NCBI RefSeq assembly: GCF_032681285.1
Contig: NZ_CP136336.1
Coordinates: forward strand, 3,955,001 to 4,019,000
DNA length: 64,000 nt
Direction of reading: 5' to 3'
Origin: Piscinibacter gummiphilus
GTDB taxonomy: Bacteria > Pseudomonadota > Gammaproteobacteria > Burkholderiales > Burkholderiaceae_C
Below are positions 38,869 to 47,191 of this stretch, in pieces (the first letter of the stretch is position 1; each line of letters opens with the position of its first letter). Below the pieces are notes generated by a model. That model was not told the DNA's origin, did not search any database, and saw only the letters and a program-made list of their open reading frames with translations. A program made the translations under genes and the position numbers.

Positions 38869-39228
38869 ATGGGCGAGAACGCCGCGCTTCTCAGAGTTCG
38901 GCGGCACGCTGCTTCGGCGAAGAGTGGTGCCACTGCCAAGAAGAGCGGGCTCGTGCCTACGTTCGCCACCGCAATGGTTTCGCCTGAGCGTCGAGCCAAG
39001 CACAGCGCTCGCTCGATGCGACGGTTGTCAGTCAGTCCGCGGGTTAGCCGGCGTGGGCGCCCTGCACCGTCCAACGCATGCTGCGAACCGATGCGCCCGG
39101 AGCCCACACGCCGGCTAAAGTTGCTCGCCTGGCAGCGCCCTGCTCTATCGAACGCGGCGCCGCCTAACCCTTCCATCGAGCTGACATGCCCCGGCACGCC
39201 GGGGCATGCAGCTCATGTCAAACGTTAG
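38869..39228 (+). CDS. Recurrent 368 bp cassette, copy 4 (basic ORF)
   Basis: Cassette 38857-39224. Opens MGENAALLRVRRH; again no indel relative to copies 2 and 3, frame open through attC 62 to the core TAG. Differences include SPRVSRRG for SQWVSRRG. Coding status uncertain, as for the other copies. Confidence 0.4.
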   Translation: MGENAALLRVRRHAASAKSGATAKKSGLVPTFATAMVSPERRAKHSARSMRRLSVSPRVSRRGRPAPSNACCEPMRPEPTRRLKLLAWQRPALSNAAPPNPSIELTCPGTPGHAAHVKR

Positions 39229-39230
39229 GC
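39162..39230 (+). repeat. attC site 62 (GAGCTGAC subtype)
   Basis: R'' GCCTAAC, R' GTTAGGC; lateral arm GAGCTGAC/GCAGCTC, stem CATGCCCCGG/CCGGGGCATG around CACG, a better-paired stem than in the other copies. Confidence 0.92.
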
Positions 39231-39248
39231 CGCACAGGGTCATTAGCC

Positions 39249-39767
39249 ATGAATCGAACAGTCGCGGAAGAGTTGTATGGCGCCTGTGAGCGTGTATTGG
39301 CGAATCTCACGGAATGCGAAGCGGCAATCCGCAAAATCGAAGACACCGAAGAACGACAGGCGCTGCTAAAGGCACTGTCTAGCGCGATCATGGAAGTCTT
39401 AGCTGGCGTCAGAGCTCCTGTTGTTCGGCAGTTTCCTGAACTTCAACCTCACGAAGCAACTGGACGGCCAGATACCGAGCTAGACGAAGAAGATCTTGCG
39501 GCGATCTCTCAGCTTCCCGAGGCGGATATAGCGGCAATCGATGTGGCGCTCCTGGCCGAGTGCGCTACTTCTTGGCGAAAAGTTGCTCGCGTCGTAGGCT
39601 CTGCAATGAAGTCTTTGCAAGAGAAGCTCGACGACATCCCAGATGGCTACTACGCCCGAAGAGTTGTGGCGCTCGCTGCCGCGGGGAAGATCGAATCTGA
39701 TGGCAATCTTCACTACATGCGTTCAAGCGAAGTCCGGCTACCGCAGGGGCAGCAAAGTGCGGCCTAA
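39249..39767 (+). CDS. DUF3658-like protein
   Basis: 172 residues. The C-terminal half fits DUF3658: IDVALLAECATSWRKVARVV, GSAMKSLQEKLDDIPDGYYA, RRVVALAAAGKIESDGNLHY, MRSSEVRLP. The N-terminal half is helical and charged. Function unknown. Stop TAA in attC 63. Confidence 0.72.
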   Translation: MNRTVAEELYGACERVLANLTECEAAIRKIEDTEERQALLKALSSAIMEVLAGVRAPVVRQFPELQPHEATGRPDTELDEEDLAAISQLPEADIAAIDVALLAECATSWRKVARVVGSAMKSLQEKLDDIPDGYYARRVVALAAAGKIESDGNLHYMRSSEVRLPQGQQSAA

Positions 39768-39830
39768 CCCTTCCATCGAGAGGACCCGCCCCGGCAAGCC
39801 GGGTCGAGCCTCTCATGTCAAACGTTAGAC
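39762..39830 (+). repeat. attC site 63
   Basis: R'' GCCTAAC, R' GTTAGAC; stem CCCGCCCCGG/CCGGGTCGAG. Confidence 0.92.
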
Positions 39831-39839
39831 GCCATTGGT

Positions 39840-40349
39840 ATGACCTTCCGCTTTAAATGCGCAACCTGCGATGAGGTTCACGAGGGAATGCCGACCTTCG
39901 GAGCCAAGGCGCCGCTTAGCTACTTTGAGATTCCCGAAGAAGAACGAGAAGCACGATGCGATCTCGGCTCAGATGATTGCGTCATAGATGAGAAGTTCTT
40001 CTTTGTTCGCGGATGCATCGACATCCCAGTTCAAGGACAGGCAGATCCATTCTCTTGGGGTGTCTGGGTCTCACTAAGCCGGGAAAGCCATCTAAAGTGG
40101 ATCGAGTACTTTGGCAAAGAGAAGCGCTCGCACATCGGCCCGTTCTTCGGTTGGCTCAATGCCTGGCTAAGCCCGTATCCAGATACGGTCAACCTTAAGA
40201 CAAGGGTTCACTTGCGAGACGACGGAATACGACCGTACATTGAGCTTGAGCCTACAGACCATCCTCTCGCGGTAGAGCAACGCGAAGGCATTTCAGTCGA
40301 GCGCGTCGCCGAAATCTATTCCCTTATGGTTCATCGCGATGGCGCCTAA
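39840..40349 (+). CDS. DUF2199 family protein
   Basis: 169 residues. Typical DUF2199 opening FRFKCATCDEVHEGMPTFGA with a Cys pair, then ARCDLGSDDCVIDEKFFFVR, GCIDIPVQGQADPFSWGVWV and FGWLNAWLSPYPDTVNLKTR. Soluble, function unknown. ATG 39840; TAA in attC 64. Confidence 0.88.
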   Translation: MTFRFKCATCDEVHEGMPTFGAKAPLSYFEIPEEEREARCDLGSDDCVIDEKFFFVRGCIDIPVQGQADPFSWGVWVSLSRESHLKWIEYFGKEKRSHIGPFFGWLNAWLSPYPDTVNLKTRVHLRDDGIRPYIELEPTDHPLAVEQREGISVERVAEIYSLMVHRDGA

Positions 40350-40412
40350 CCCTTCCATCGAGAGGACGTCGCCCGGCAAGCCGTGCGCCGCCTCTCATGT
40401 CAAACGTTAGAC
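40344..40412 (+). repeat. attC site 64
   Basis: R'' GCCTAAC, R' GTTAGAC; stem CGTCGCCCGG/CCGTGCGCCG. Confidence 0.92.
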
Positions 40413-40426
40413 GGCGGAAAGTCGCC

Positions 40427-41197
40427 ATGTACCTGCTCCGAAGATTTCAACTCGCAGGATGCGTATTGCTTGCACTAGCAGACGCGCCGACAGCAAACGC
40501 ACAAGCGATAGCGGGTGCTCTGGCCTCAAGCTATCCGGCGCCGTGCTTAGAGGCAGTCGTTCCAATGTTTGGAACGGAGGTAGTCCAAATCGGCACACAT
40601 TCCATGCTGGCTGGCATGGGGAGTGGCGCCAATCTGAGCGAACAATGGAAAAGAGGAAACGCCTACTACGACCGTGCGTTCAGTATCGCCCGCGCCTCGA
40701 TCGCAAGAGATGAAGAGATCAATGGGGCTTGGATCAAGGTCACAGCGCGTGACTATCTAGAAATGCTCTTCCGACGAGCACCCTTAGAAGAACAGCAATA
40801 CCTGCAGTCCTTCTTTGCTACGCCTGAAGGTGAGATTTTTTGGCATTTCATGCTAGACAGCGCGAAGTGCAACGGTTTCTTCATTGGGCTGACCAAACGC
40901 AAAGTTGACTTGTCCTTGGCCGAGCAGAAAGTCGCAGGCACTTGGAAAGAAGCACTTCAGCCGAGAAAGCAAGAATACGAAGCGGCCTTCGCCTCCCTGA
41001 GCCCCACTCAGCGAAAGGCGTTCAACCACGCCTTCGCGATCGTAATTCGCCTATCGAGGTCTGAGGCAGATGATGAGCGCGAGTTTCAGCTGAAGATGAT
41101 TTCTGAAGAAGCGCTGATGGCAGCTATCCGGAGAAGTCTGGAGCAAGTCAAGCGCGAGCTGCTCGCGGCGGTTCGCGAGTTCTCCGAATCACAGTAG
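40427..41197 (+). CDS. Secreted helical hypothetical protein
   Basis: 256 residues; signal peptide about 1-25 (CVLLALADAPTANAQ). The mature protein is helix-rich (WIKVTARDYLEMLFRRAPLE; SEEALMAAIRRSLEQVKREL) with two Cys (PCLEAV, SAKCNGFF). No family recognised. One of the longest cassette genes here. Confidence 0.6.
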   Translation: MYLLRRFQLAGCVLLALADAPTANAQAIAGALASSYPAPCLEAVVPMFGTEVVQIGTHSMLAGMGSGANLSEQWKRGNAYYDRAFSIARASIARDEEINGAWIKVTARDYLEMLFRRAPLEEQQYLQSFFATPEGEIFWHFMLDSAKCNGFFIGLTKRKVDLSLAEQKVAGTWKEALQPRKQEYEAAFASLSPTQRKAFNHAFAIVIRLSRSEADDEREFQLKMISEEALMAAIRRSLEQVKRELLAAVREFSESQ

Positions 41198-41216
41198 AGG
41201 GAAATCACGTGCCGCC

Positions 41217-41285
41217 GTCTAACCCTTCCATCGAGAGGACGTCGCCCGGCAAGCCGGGCGCCGCCTCTCATGTCAAACGTTAGGC
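41217..41285 (+). repeat. attC site 65
   Basis: R'' GTCTAAC, complement of this cassette's GTTAGAC start; R' GTTAGGC; stem CGTCGCCCGG/CCGGGCGCCG. Confidence 0.92.
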
Positions 41286-41297
41286 AGCCAGTACTCC

Positions 41298-41645
41298 ATG
41301 CAGTCACTCGTTCTCCGCATAGATCCAAAGCCACTGACTAACACCGATGCGGATCTGCGGTATGAAATTCCGGATCGGCTCCGCGATGCGTCAGCGGGAA
41401 TGATCAAAGACTCCGGTTACGACTACGAGCCTGACACATACGCGATGCACATCTATCTATCGGCTGAGAGTGCGGAAACAGCTTTGCCATTCGTCATTGA
41501 GCTACTGGAGAGAAATGCACTGGATGAGCCAAATCTTCTGCAAGCAGTACTCGTCGGGGTATCCGACCTTCCCGTACTTGAAAGCTCAACGTATCGCGTT
41601 GTCCATCCGCTAGGAAGATCAGGTGCGATTGGCCGCATTCCGTAG
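41298..41645 (+). CDS. Hypothetical 115-residue protein
   Basis: Small alpha/beta protein (LVLRIDPKPLTNTDADLRYE; YAMHIYLSAESAETALPFVI ELLERN). No signal, no family recognised. Its ferredoxin-like strand-helix pattern is compatible with many binding proteins. Confidence 0.55.
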   Translation: MQSLVLRIDPKPLTNTDADLRYEIPDRLRDASAGMIKDSGYDYEPDTYAMHIYLSAESAETALPFVIELLERNALDEPNLLQAVLVGVSDLPVLESSTYRVVHPLGRSGAIGRIP

Positions 41646-41676
41646 GCCTCTGAGTCGGCGCGTCCATGCAGCAGCT

Positions 41677-41745
41677 GCCTAACCCTTCCATCGAGAGGAC
41701 CCGCCCCGGCAAGCCGGGTCAGGCCTCTCATGTCAAACGTTAGGC
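41677..41745 (+). repeat. attC site 66
   Basis: R'' GCCTAAC, R' GTTAGGC; stem CCCGCCCCGG/CCGGGTCAGG. Confidence 0.92.
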
Positions 41746-41757
41746 CGCACAAGAACC

Positions 41758-42363
41758 ATGCGCGAGTTTGGAGAAATCGACCCCGAGTCAGAGAAGCTCG
41801 CAATGAGCACGCTCTTCTTCCACGAGAGCGAATTCGAAGGAAACGCCTGCCGCATCAGCGTTGCAAACTACTTGGCATTCCTGTCATTGCGTGGCCCCGA
41901 GCTTGCCATTGAGGTTGCGAAGATCAGGCAAGCACTGGCCGCACCGTCGCGTAAGCATCTGGAGCGAGACATCTCACTGCTGCTACGGGCCAGGAACTGG
42001 CGCTTTCACAATATTGCTTGTGTCGCCATTGCCTGTACTGAAGCGTCTAGCCAACTACTGGAAGAGCTTTGGAGTTGCATCAAACGTGGTAGCTGGACGT
42101 CACCTCAACTCGCTGCCACTGCCGAGATGGTGGATAAAGATTTCGGCAGAAGAGCTGTTCACCTGATAGAAGATCAGGCAACCTACTTCAAGTCGATAGT
42201 CGCTCTAGCAGCGCTGCTCGAAGCCCGGCATTCAACAGAGTCACAGCTGTCGGCGGCAGCACGAAGCAACCTCGATGAAGCAAAGACGATTGACCGAGAC
42301 AACTCGGGCTCAATTGCCACCGCCTGGAATGGCAACCTACGGGCGGCATTCGGTGCGGCCTAA
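41758..42363 (+). CDS. Hypothetical helical protein (201 residues)
   Basis: Alanine-rich helical protein; successive helix pairs (RISVANYLAFLSLRGPELAI; FHNIACVAIACTEASSQLLE; YFKSIVALAALLEARHSTES) suggest a HEAT-like or similar solenoid. No family assigned. TAA in attC 67. Confidence 0.58.
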   Translation: MREFGEIDPESEKLAMSTLFFHESEFEGNACRISVANYLAFLSLRGPELAIEVAKIRQALAAPSRKHLERDISLLLRARNWRFHNIACVAIACTEASSQLLEELWSCIKRGSWTSPQLAATAEMVDKDFGRRAVHLIEDQATYFKSIVALAALLEARHSTESQLSAAARSNLDEAKTIDRDNSGSIATAWNGNLRAAFGAA

Positions 42364-42426
42364 CCCTTCCATCGAGAGGACGTCACCCGGCAAGCCGGGT
42401 GCCGCCTCTCATGTCAAACGTTAGGC
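42358..42426 (+). repeat. attC site 67
   Basis: R'' GCCTAAC, R' GTTAGGC; stem CGTCACCCGG/CCGGGTGCCG. Confidence 0.92.
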
Positions 42427-42440
42427 GTCGAAAGAAGAAC

Positions 42441-42794
42441 ATGCCGCAAGCCGTCAGACTCATCTTCTTGGCGTTGCTCTTTGCGGTTCTGCCGCTCCAA
42501 GCAGCCGATCTAAACGCCACCTACTCGCCTACTCGTGGAGAGTGGCTTAGGGTGACCTTGCTCAGTAGCATTCAAGAACAGTCGAATCTTTGGCGTGAAC
42601 GAGTTGCCGTTGTGGTTCTCATTGATGCCAAAGAAAACACAGCATCCGTATCAATCACGCTCGCGAATGGGCAGCCTGAGCCATCCCCCGCCCTAAAAGA
42701 GCGCTACGTTCAGGCCGTTCGCGCCATTGCGGCTGGCATTCTGGAGCGTCATTCATGGGCCAAAGACGTCAAGCTACTCGTTCAGTTCGTGTAA
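42441..42794 (+). CDS. Secreted hypothetical protein
   Basis: 117 residues; signal peptide about 1-21 (LIFLALLFAVLPLQAA). Mature domain of strands (EWLRVTLLSSIQEQ; RVAVVVLIDAKENTASVSIT) and one helix. Function unknown. Confidence 0.6.
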   Translation: MPQAVRLIFLALLFAVLPLQAADLNATYSPTRGEWLRVTLLSSIQEQSNLWRERVAVVVLIDAKENTASVSITLANGQPEPSPALKERYVQAVRAIAAGILERHSWAKDVKLLVQFV

Positions 42795-42843
42795 AAGCAG
42801 TGCGCATAACCACCATTCGTGCCGCAATCACTGGCGCATCGCC

Positions 42844-42912
42844 GCCTAACCCTTCCATCGAGAGGACGCTGTCCGGCAAGCCGGCCAGCGCCTCTCATGT
42901 CAAACGTTAGGC
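42844..42912 (+). repeat. attC site 68
   Basis: R'' GCCTAAC, R' GTTAGGC; stem CGCTGTCCGG/CCGGCCAGCG. Confidence 0.92.
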
Positions 42913-42961
42913 GGCACAGATCGAGTTCGTGGCCATTCGACAGTCGTTAGTCAAAGCAAGT

Positions 42962-43351
42962 ATGAACATCCGCTCAGTGCTTATCGTCGTCGCTGTAGTT
43001 GTCGGGCTAGCTCTCGGGCCAAGTGCACTTAGCTCAGCAGCCACAGCACAGCCACCAATACGCTGGAATGATCTCGCGTTCATCCTTGTGGGTAGTGTTA
43101 TCGCGCTATTTCTCGTGCTGGCCTTCCAAGTGCTACTCCGCAACTACAAGGCCTTCACCTATGGCTGGTCAGCCTTCGCACTCCTCGCCATCAACGTTGT
43201 AGCAACTGGCATCTCCGCCCTCGCCACCTCAGTTCTCACGGTCGGCGTCCAGCCGCACTCGCTCATGTTCTTGGTCGTAGGCGCTGGCATGTCCCTGGCA
43301 ATCGCGCTGCTACGAGCTGCATTCAGAGGCAGGCTGCAAAGTGCCGCCTAA
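42962..43351 (+). CDS. Hypothetical three-to-four-span membrane protein
   Basis: 129 residues from ATG 42962 (GTG 42929 in frame). Hydrophobic segments near residues 4-28, 38-57, 66-90 and 98-118. No family recognised; probable inner-membrane protein. TAA in attC 69. Confidence 0.58.
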   Translation: MNIRSVLIVVAVVVGLALGPSALSSAATAQPPIRWNDLAFILVGSVIALFLVLAFQVLLRNYKAFTYGWSAFALLAINVVATGISALATSVLTVGVQPHSLMFLVVGAGMSLAIALLRAAFRGRLQSAA

Positions 43352-43414
43352 CCCTTCCATCGAGAGGACTCGCCCCGGCAAGCCGGGTCGAGCCTCTCAT
43401 GTCAAACGTTAGAC
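43346..43414 (+). repeat. attC site 69
   Basis: R'' GCCTAAC, R' GTTAGAC; stem CTCGCCCCGG/CCGGGTCGAG. Confidence 0.92.
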
Positions 43415-43422
43415 GCCGCTGA

Positions 43423-43845
43423 ATGCAATGGCTCCGAGTCGCGAAGCTGCTTTGGGCACTCCCTTGCTCGCTTGTCGGGCTGATTTTGGCCACCTTGCCA
43501 TTGGCCCTCGGCGGCAGCGCCAAGGTCGTCTCTGGCGCGCTGGAAGTCACCTATCGCCAGCACCTGGCCAGTTGCGGCAAGCTCGCTCTTAGGCTGCCAT
43601 TCAGGGGCATCGTCTTCGGCCATGTCATCCTGGTCGTCACACAGGAAGAACTCAGTCGCATTGGTCCGCATGAGAGAGTTCACGTCGAGCAATATGAGCG
43701 CTGGGGGCCAGCCTTCTTCGTCGCGTATCCGGCTTCAAGCCTTTGGCAGCTCATGCGGGGCCGCCACCCGTACTGGTACAACCACTTTGAGGTTCAGGCT
43801 CGTCTGCGAAGCGCCGAGCCGCTTCGGCCGAGCGGCGGCGTCTAA
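43423..43845 (+). CDS. Membrane-anchored protein with an HExxH-like motif
   Basis: 140 residues: hydrophobic N-terminus (about 10-30), then FRGIVFGHVILVV and HERVHVEQYERWGP. HERVH at residues 82-86 has the HExxH form of zinc peptidases, but no third ligand is evident and activity is unproven. C-terminal RGRHPYWYNHFEVQAR is conserved in the decayed relative at 49402-49819. TAA lies in GTCTAAC of attC 70. Confidence 0.65.
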   Translation: MQWLRVAKLLWALPCSLVGLILATLPLALGGSAKVVSGALEVTYRQHLASCGKLALRLPFRGIVFGHVILVVTQEELSRIGPHERVHVEQYERWGPAFFVAYPASSLWQLMRGRHPYWYNHFEVQARLRSAEPLRPSGGV

Positions 43846-43908
43846 CCCTTCCATCGAGAGGACCCGCCCCGGCAAGCCGGGTCGGGCCTCTCATGTCAAA
43901 CGTTGGGC
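43840..43908 (+). repeat. attC site 70
   Basis: R'' GTCTAAC, complement of this cassette's GTTAGAC start; R' GTTGGGC; stem CCGCCCCGG/CCGGGTCGGG. Confidence 0.92.
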
Positions 43909-43935
43909 GTCACAAGCTAAAGGGCAGAAATTCGC

Positions 43936-44343
43936 ATGACCACTGAAGAATCCGCCAACCTCGCGACGGTCCGTGCCTACATCAAAGCGCTTGAGTCAGG
44001 TGCAGTAGGCGAAGCACTTGCTAGCTTCTCTACATCAGACGCAGTGCAGATTGAACTACCCAACAAGCTCAATCCACAGGGTGGACAAAGCGATCTGCCT
44101 ACTTTGCTAATGCGGGCCGAGCAAGGTCAGAAGCTCTTGCAGCATCAAACCTACAAAGTGCGCTCAGAAGTCGCTCAAAACTCAACCGTGGCGGTCGAGG
44201 CCGAGTGGAGTGCCGTTATGGCCGTACCAATAGCTTCTTTGCCCGCAGGTGCCACCATGCGAGCGCATTTCGCAATGTTCTTCGAGTTCTCCGAAGGCCG
44301 CATTTCTAGGCAGCGAAACTACGATTGCTTCGACCCTTGGTAG
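43936..44343 (+). CDS. NTF2-like/SnoaL-type protein
   Basis: 135 residues, single cone-shaped NTF2 fold: ANLATVRAYIKALESGAVGE and ALASFSTSDAVQIELPNKLN for the helices and first strand, then SEVAQNSTVAVEAEWSAVMA, FAMFFEFSEGRISRQRNYDC for the beta-sheet. Could be an isomerase-like or binding protein. ATG 43936. Confidence 0.78.
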   Translation: MTTEESANLATVRAYIKALESGAVGEALASFSTSDAVQIELPNKLNPQGGQSDLPTLLMRAEQGQKLLQHQTYKVRSEVAQNSTVAVEAEWSAVMAVPIASLPAGATMRAHFAMFFEFSEGRISRQRNYDCFDPW

Positions 44344-44361
44344 GCACATGTCCCACGTGAC

Positions 44362-44430
44362 GCCCAACCCTTCAATCAACCGGACATGCCCCGGCAAGCC
44401 GGGTCATGCCGGTTATCTCAAACGTTAGGC
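44362..44430 (+). repeat. attC site 71 (divergent arms)
   Basis: R'' GCCCAAC, complement of this cassette's GTTGGGC start; R' GTTAGGC. The lateral arms are AACCGGAC/GCCGGTT instead of GAGAGGAC/GCCTCTC, a fully compensated change; L'' TTCAATC and L' ATCTCAAACG also differ. Confidence 0.9.
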
Positions 44431-44446
44431 GTCCGAGGAAAGCCAA

Positions 44447-44971
44447 GTGGGAATCGAGATCGAACGCAAGTTCCTTGTTAACGGGACCGCCTGGCGCCAA
44501 GGAGCCGGAGTCCGCTTCAGTCAGGGCTACTTGAATCGAGACAAGGAGCGAACTGTGAGAGTCCGGCTTGCAGGTGAGAAAGCGTTCCTCACCATTAAAG
44601 GTGTTTCCGTAGGCGCCTCGCGAGCAGAGTTCGAGTACGAGATTCCCGCTGCAGACGCAGAGCAGCTCTTGAAACTCAGTGACGGGCCAGTCATTGAGAA
44701 GATCTGCAGAGTCATTCAGTTCGAAGGCTTCACCTGGGAAGTAGACGAGTTCCTTGGAGAGAATGCTGGTCTCGTTGTCGCCGAGATCGAGTTGCAATCG
44801 GAAGGCCAGGCATTCACAAAGCCTGATTGGCTCGGAGAAGAGGTAACCCATGAATCTCGGTACTTCAACTCAAGCTTGTCTACGCACCCATTCAACAGGT
44901 GGCCCGCCAGTCCCGCCACCTCGAGCCCGACTATGCCCACCTGCACCGGGAACTGCGTCGCCCCGGCGTGA
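44447..44971 (+). CDS. CYTH-domain protein, C-terminus displaced by IS21
   Basis: Triphosphate tunnel metalloenzyme fold. GTG 44447 (AGGAAA upstream) starts GIEIERKFLVNGTAW, with the ExExK motif at residues 3-7; further conserved strands are RTVRVRLAGEKAFLTIKGVS, EFEYEIPAADAEQLL and WEVDEFLGENAGLVVAEIEL. Members hydrolyse triphosphates or cyclise ATP; the substrate here is unknown. After THPFNRW the frame enters the IS. Beyond the IS, CATGCGAAGCCGGCCGCCTAA restores HAKPAA and the attC stop, so only six residues are lost. Confidence 0.88.
   Translation: MGIEIERKFLVNGTAWRQGAGVRFSQGYLNRDKERTVRVRLAGEKAFLTIKGVSVGASRAEFEYEIPAADAEQLLKLSDGPVIEKICRVIQFEGFTWEVDEFLGENAGLVVAEIELQSEGQAFTKPDWLGEEVTHESRYFNSSLSTHPFNRWPASPATSSPTMPTCTGNCVAPA
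44893..44903 (+). repeat. Direct repeat at left end of truncated IS21
   Basis: CAACAGGTGGC, repeated at 47167-47177. The first six bases (CAACAG) would be the target duplication expected for this element. Confidence 0.7.
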
Positions 44972-46236
44972 CGCTGCAACTGCTGTGGGAGGAGTACCAG
45001 CACCAGCACGCCGGGCAGGCTTACAAGTACAGCGCCTTCTGCGAGAAGTACAAGGCCTGGGCCCGGCGCCTGCAGCGCTCCATGCGCCAGAACCACGAGG
45101 CCGGCGACAAGCTGTTTGTGGACTACGCCGGCCAGAGCCTGCCTGTCGTGGATGCAGGCACTGGCGAGATTCGCCAGGCCCAGGTGTTTGTGGCGGTGTT
45201 GGGGGCATCGAACTACACCTATGCCTGCGCCACCGCCAGCCAGAAGGCCGCCGACTGGGCGGCCAGCATCATCGCCACGCTGGAGTTCATCGGCGGCGTG
45301 CCCCGCCTGCTGGTGCCTGACCAGCCGCGCGCACTCATGGCCCGTCCCGACCGCTACGAGCCCACCGCGCACCGCCTGCTCGAAGAACTCTCGGCCCACT
45401 ACAGCCTGGCCGTGATGCCGGCGCGCCCGGCCAAGCCACGCGACAAACCCAAGGTGGAGGTCGCCGTGCAGGTGGTCGAGCGCTGGATTCTGGCGCGGCT
45501 GCGCCACCAGACCTTCTTCAGTCTGGCCGAGCTCAACCGGGCGATTGCCGCCTTGCTGGTGGACTTGAACCAGCGCGCGTTCAAGAAGCTGCCGGGTAAC
45601 CGCGCCAGCGCCTTTGCCGAGCTCGACAGGCCGGCCCTGCGCCCCCTGCCGGCGGTGCGCATGCCCATCGCCCGCTTCAAGCCCGCCCGCGTCAACATCG
45701 ACTACCACGTCGAGCTCGATGGCCACTACTACTCGGTGCCCCACGCGCTGGTGGGCGAGAAGGTCGAGTTGCGCATCACGGCCACCACGCTCGAGGTTCT
45801 GCACGGCAACAGGCGGGTGGCCGCCCACATCCTCAATCCTCGCCGGGGCGCGCACACCACCGTGCCCGAGCACATGCCGGCCTCACATCGCGAGCATCTT
45901 CAGTGGACCCCTGCCAAGCTCATCGCCTGGGGTGAGCGCGTGGGCGCGGCCACCGCCGCCGTGGTGCGCTGGCAGATGGAGCACCGCCAGCATCCCGAGC
46001 AGGGTTACCGCTCCTGTCTGGGTCTCATGCGCCTGGGCCGCGAGTACGGTGTCCAGCGCCTGGAAGCAGCCTGCGCGCGGGCACAGTCGATTCGCTCACC
46101 GTCCTACAAGAGCATTGCGTCCATCCTCAGTTGCGGCCTGGACCAGCGCCCGCTGGACGCCCCCATCACCGCGCAGGCCACACAGGCCAGCCTGCCACTG
46201 CACGAGAACGTGCGCGGGCCGGGCTACTACCACTGA
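44899..46236 (+). pseudogene. istA: IS21 transposase IstA, N-terminus missing
   Basis: 445 codons remain, identical in the shared part to the 517-residue IstA at 2294-3847. The helix-turn-helix that binds the IS ends is lost, while the whole DDE core is retained. A start could be a GTG at 44899. Confidence 0.88.
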
Positions 46237-46275
46237 GAAGCCCAGACACCGAAGCGAAACAAACAAGGAACAACC

Positions 46276-47013
46276 ATGCTCAACGAACAGACCCTCAACC
46301 AACTGCGCACCCTGCGCCTGGACGGCATGGTGGCCGCCCTCAGCGACGTGGCCACCCACCTCATGGCCAGCGAGCTGCCCTTTGAACAACGCCTGGCGCT
46401 GCTGGTGCAGCGCGAGGTGGACTGGCGTGACGGCAAACGCCTGGAGCGGCTGCTCAAGGCCGCCCGTTTGAAGGTCTGTAGTGCCTGCCTGGAGGACATC
46501 GACTGGCGCGCCAGCCGGGGCCTGAGCCGGGAGGTCATCACCAGTCTGGCCGGCGGGGACTGGCTGCGCCATGGTCACAACGTGCTGCTCACCGGTGCCA
46601 CCGGTTGCGGCAAGACGTGGCTGGCCTGCGCACTGGGGCAGCAGGCCGCGCGCCTGGGGTTCTCTGTCCTCTACACCCGCGCGCCACGGCTGCTGCAGGA
46701 GCTGCACGTGGCCCACGGCGACGGTAGCTTTGGCAAACGGCTGGGGCAACTGGCCCGGCTGGACCTGCTCATCCTGGACGACTTCGGTATCGCACCGATT
46801 GCCGCGCACGAGCGAAACGACCTGCTGGAGTTGCTGGACGACCGGGTGGGCACGCGCTCGACGCTCATCACCAGCCAGTTGCCGGTGACGGCCTGGCACG
46901 CCTGGCTGGACGAGCCCACGCTGGCCGACGCCATCCTGGACCGCATCGTGCACGGTTCACACAAGATAGCCCTCAAGGGCGAGTCGATGAGAAAGCTCAC
47001 CAAGACCGCCTGA
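46276..47013 (+). CDS. istB: IS21 helper ATPase IstB, second copy
   Basis: Complete 245-residue IstB with the same Walker motifs as the copy at 1517-2254; the two predicted proteins are identical. It follows the truncated istA by 39 bp and has no evident promoter of its own. Confidence 0.93.
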   Translation: MLNEQTLNQLRTLRLDGMVAALSDVATHLMASELPFEQRLALLVQREVDWRDGKRLERLLKAARLKVCSACLEDIDWRASRGLSREVITSLAGGDWLRHGHNVLLTGATGCGKTWLACALGQQAARLGFSVLYTRAPRLLQELHVAHGDGSFGKRLGQLARLDLLILDDFGIAPIAAHERNDLLELLDDRVGTRSTLITSQLPVTAWHAWLDEPTLADAILDRIVHGSHKIALKGESMRKLTKTA

Positions 47014-47166
47014 GCCGCCCGTGCCGAGCACCGTTCCACGCTGATGGCGGACAGTTCGGCTACGATTGCAGCGTCACTCAGGACACCCGCGCAGCGTGTC
47101 CGCCATCGCCTGGAACGCTGTCCGCGATGGGAATGGAATCACTGTCCGCCATCAGTGGAATGCGCA

Positions 47167-47177
47167 CAACAGGTGGC
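47167..47177 (+). repeat. Direct repeat at right end of truncated IS21
   Basis: CAACAGGTGGC, matching 44893-44903; its continuation CATGCG resumes the interrupted CYTH gene. Confidence 0.7.
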
Positions 47178-47191
47178 ATGCGAAGCCGGCC

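Larger units (their letters stand above)
44899..47166 (+). mobile_element. IS21-family element, left end deleted
   Basis: Same element as 1364-3984 but in the opposite orientation and lacking about the first 353 bp (left terminus and the start of istA). The right end is complete (ends TCAGTGGAATGCGCA). The junction lies directly after CAACAG, so the missing part ends exactly at the old left terminus or was lost by recombination at the shared GGTGGC. Not expected to move alone unless IstA is supplied and a substitute end is used. Confidence 0.9.
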
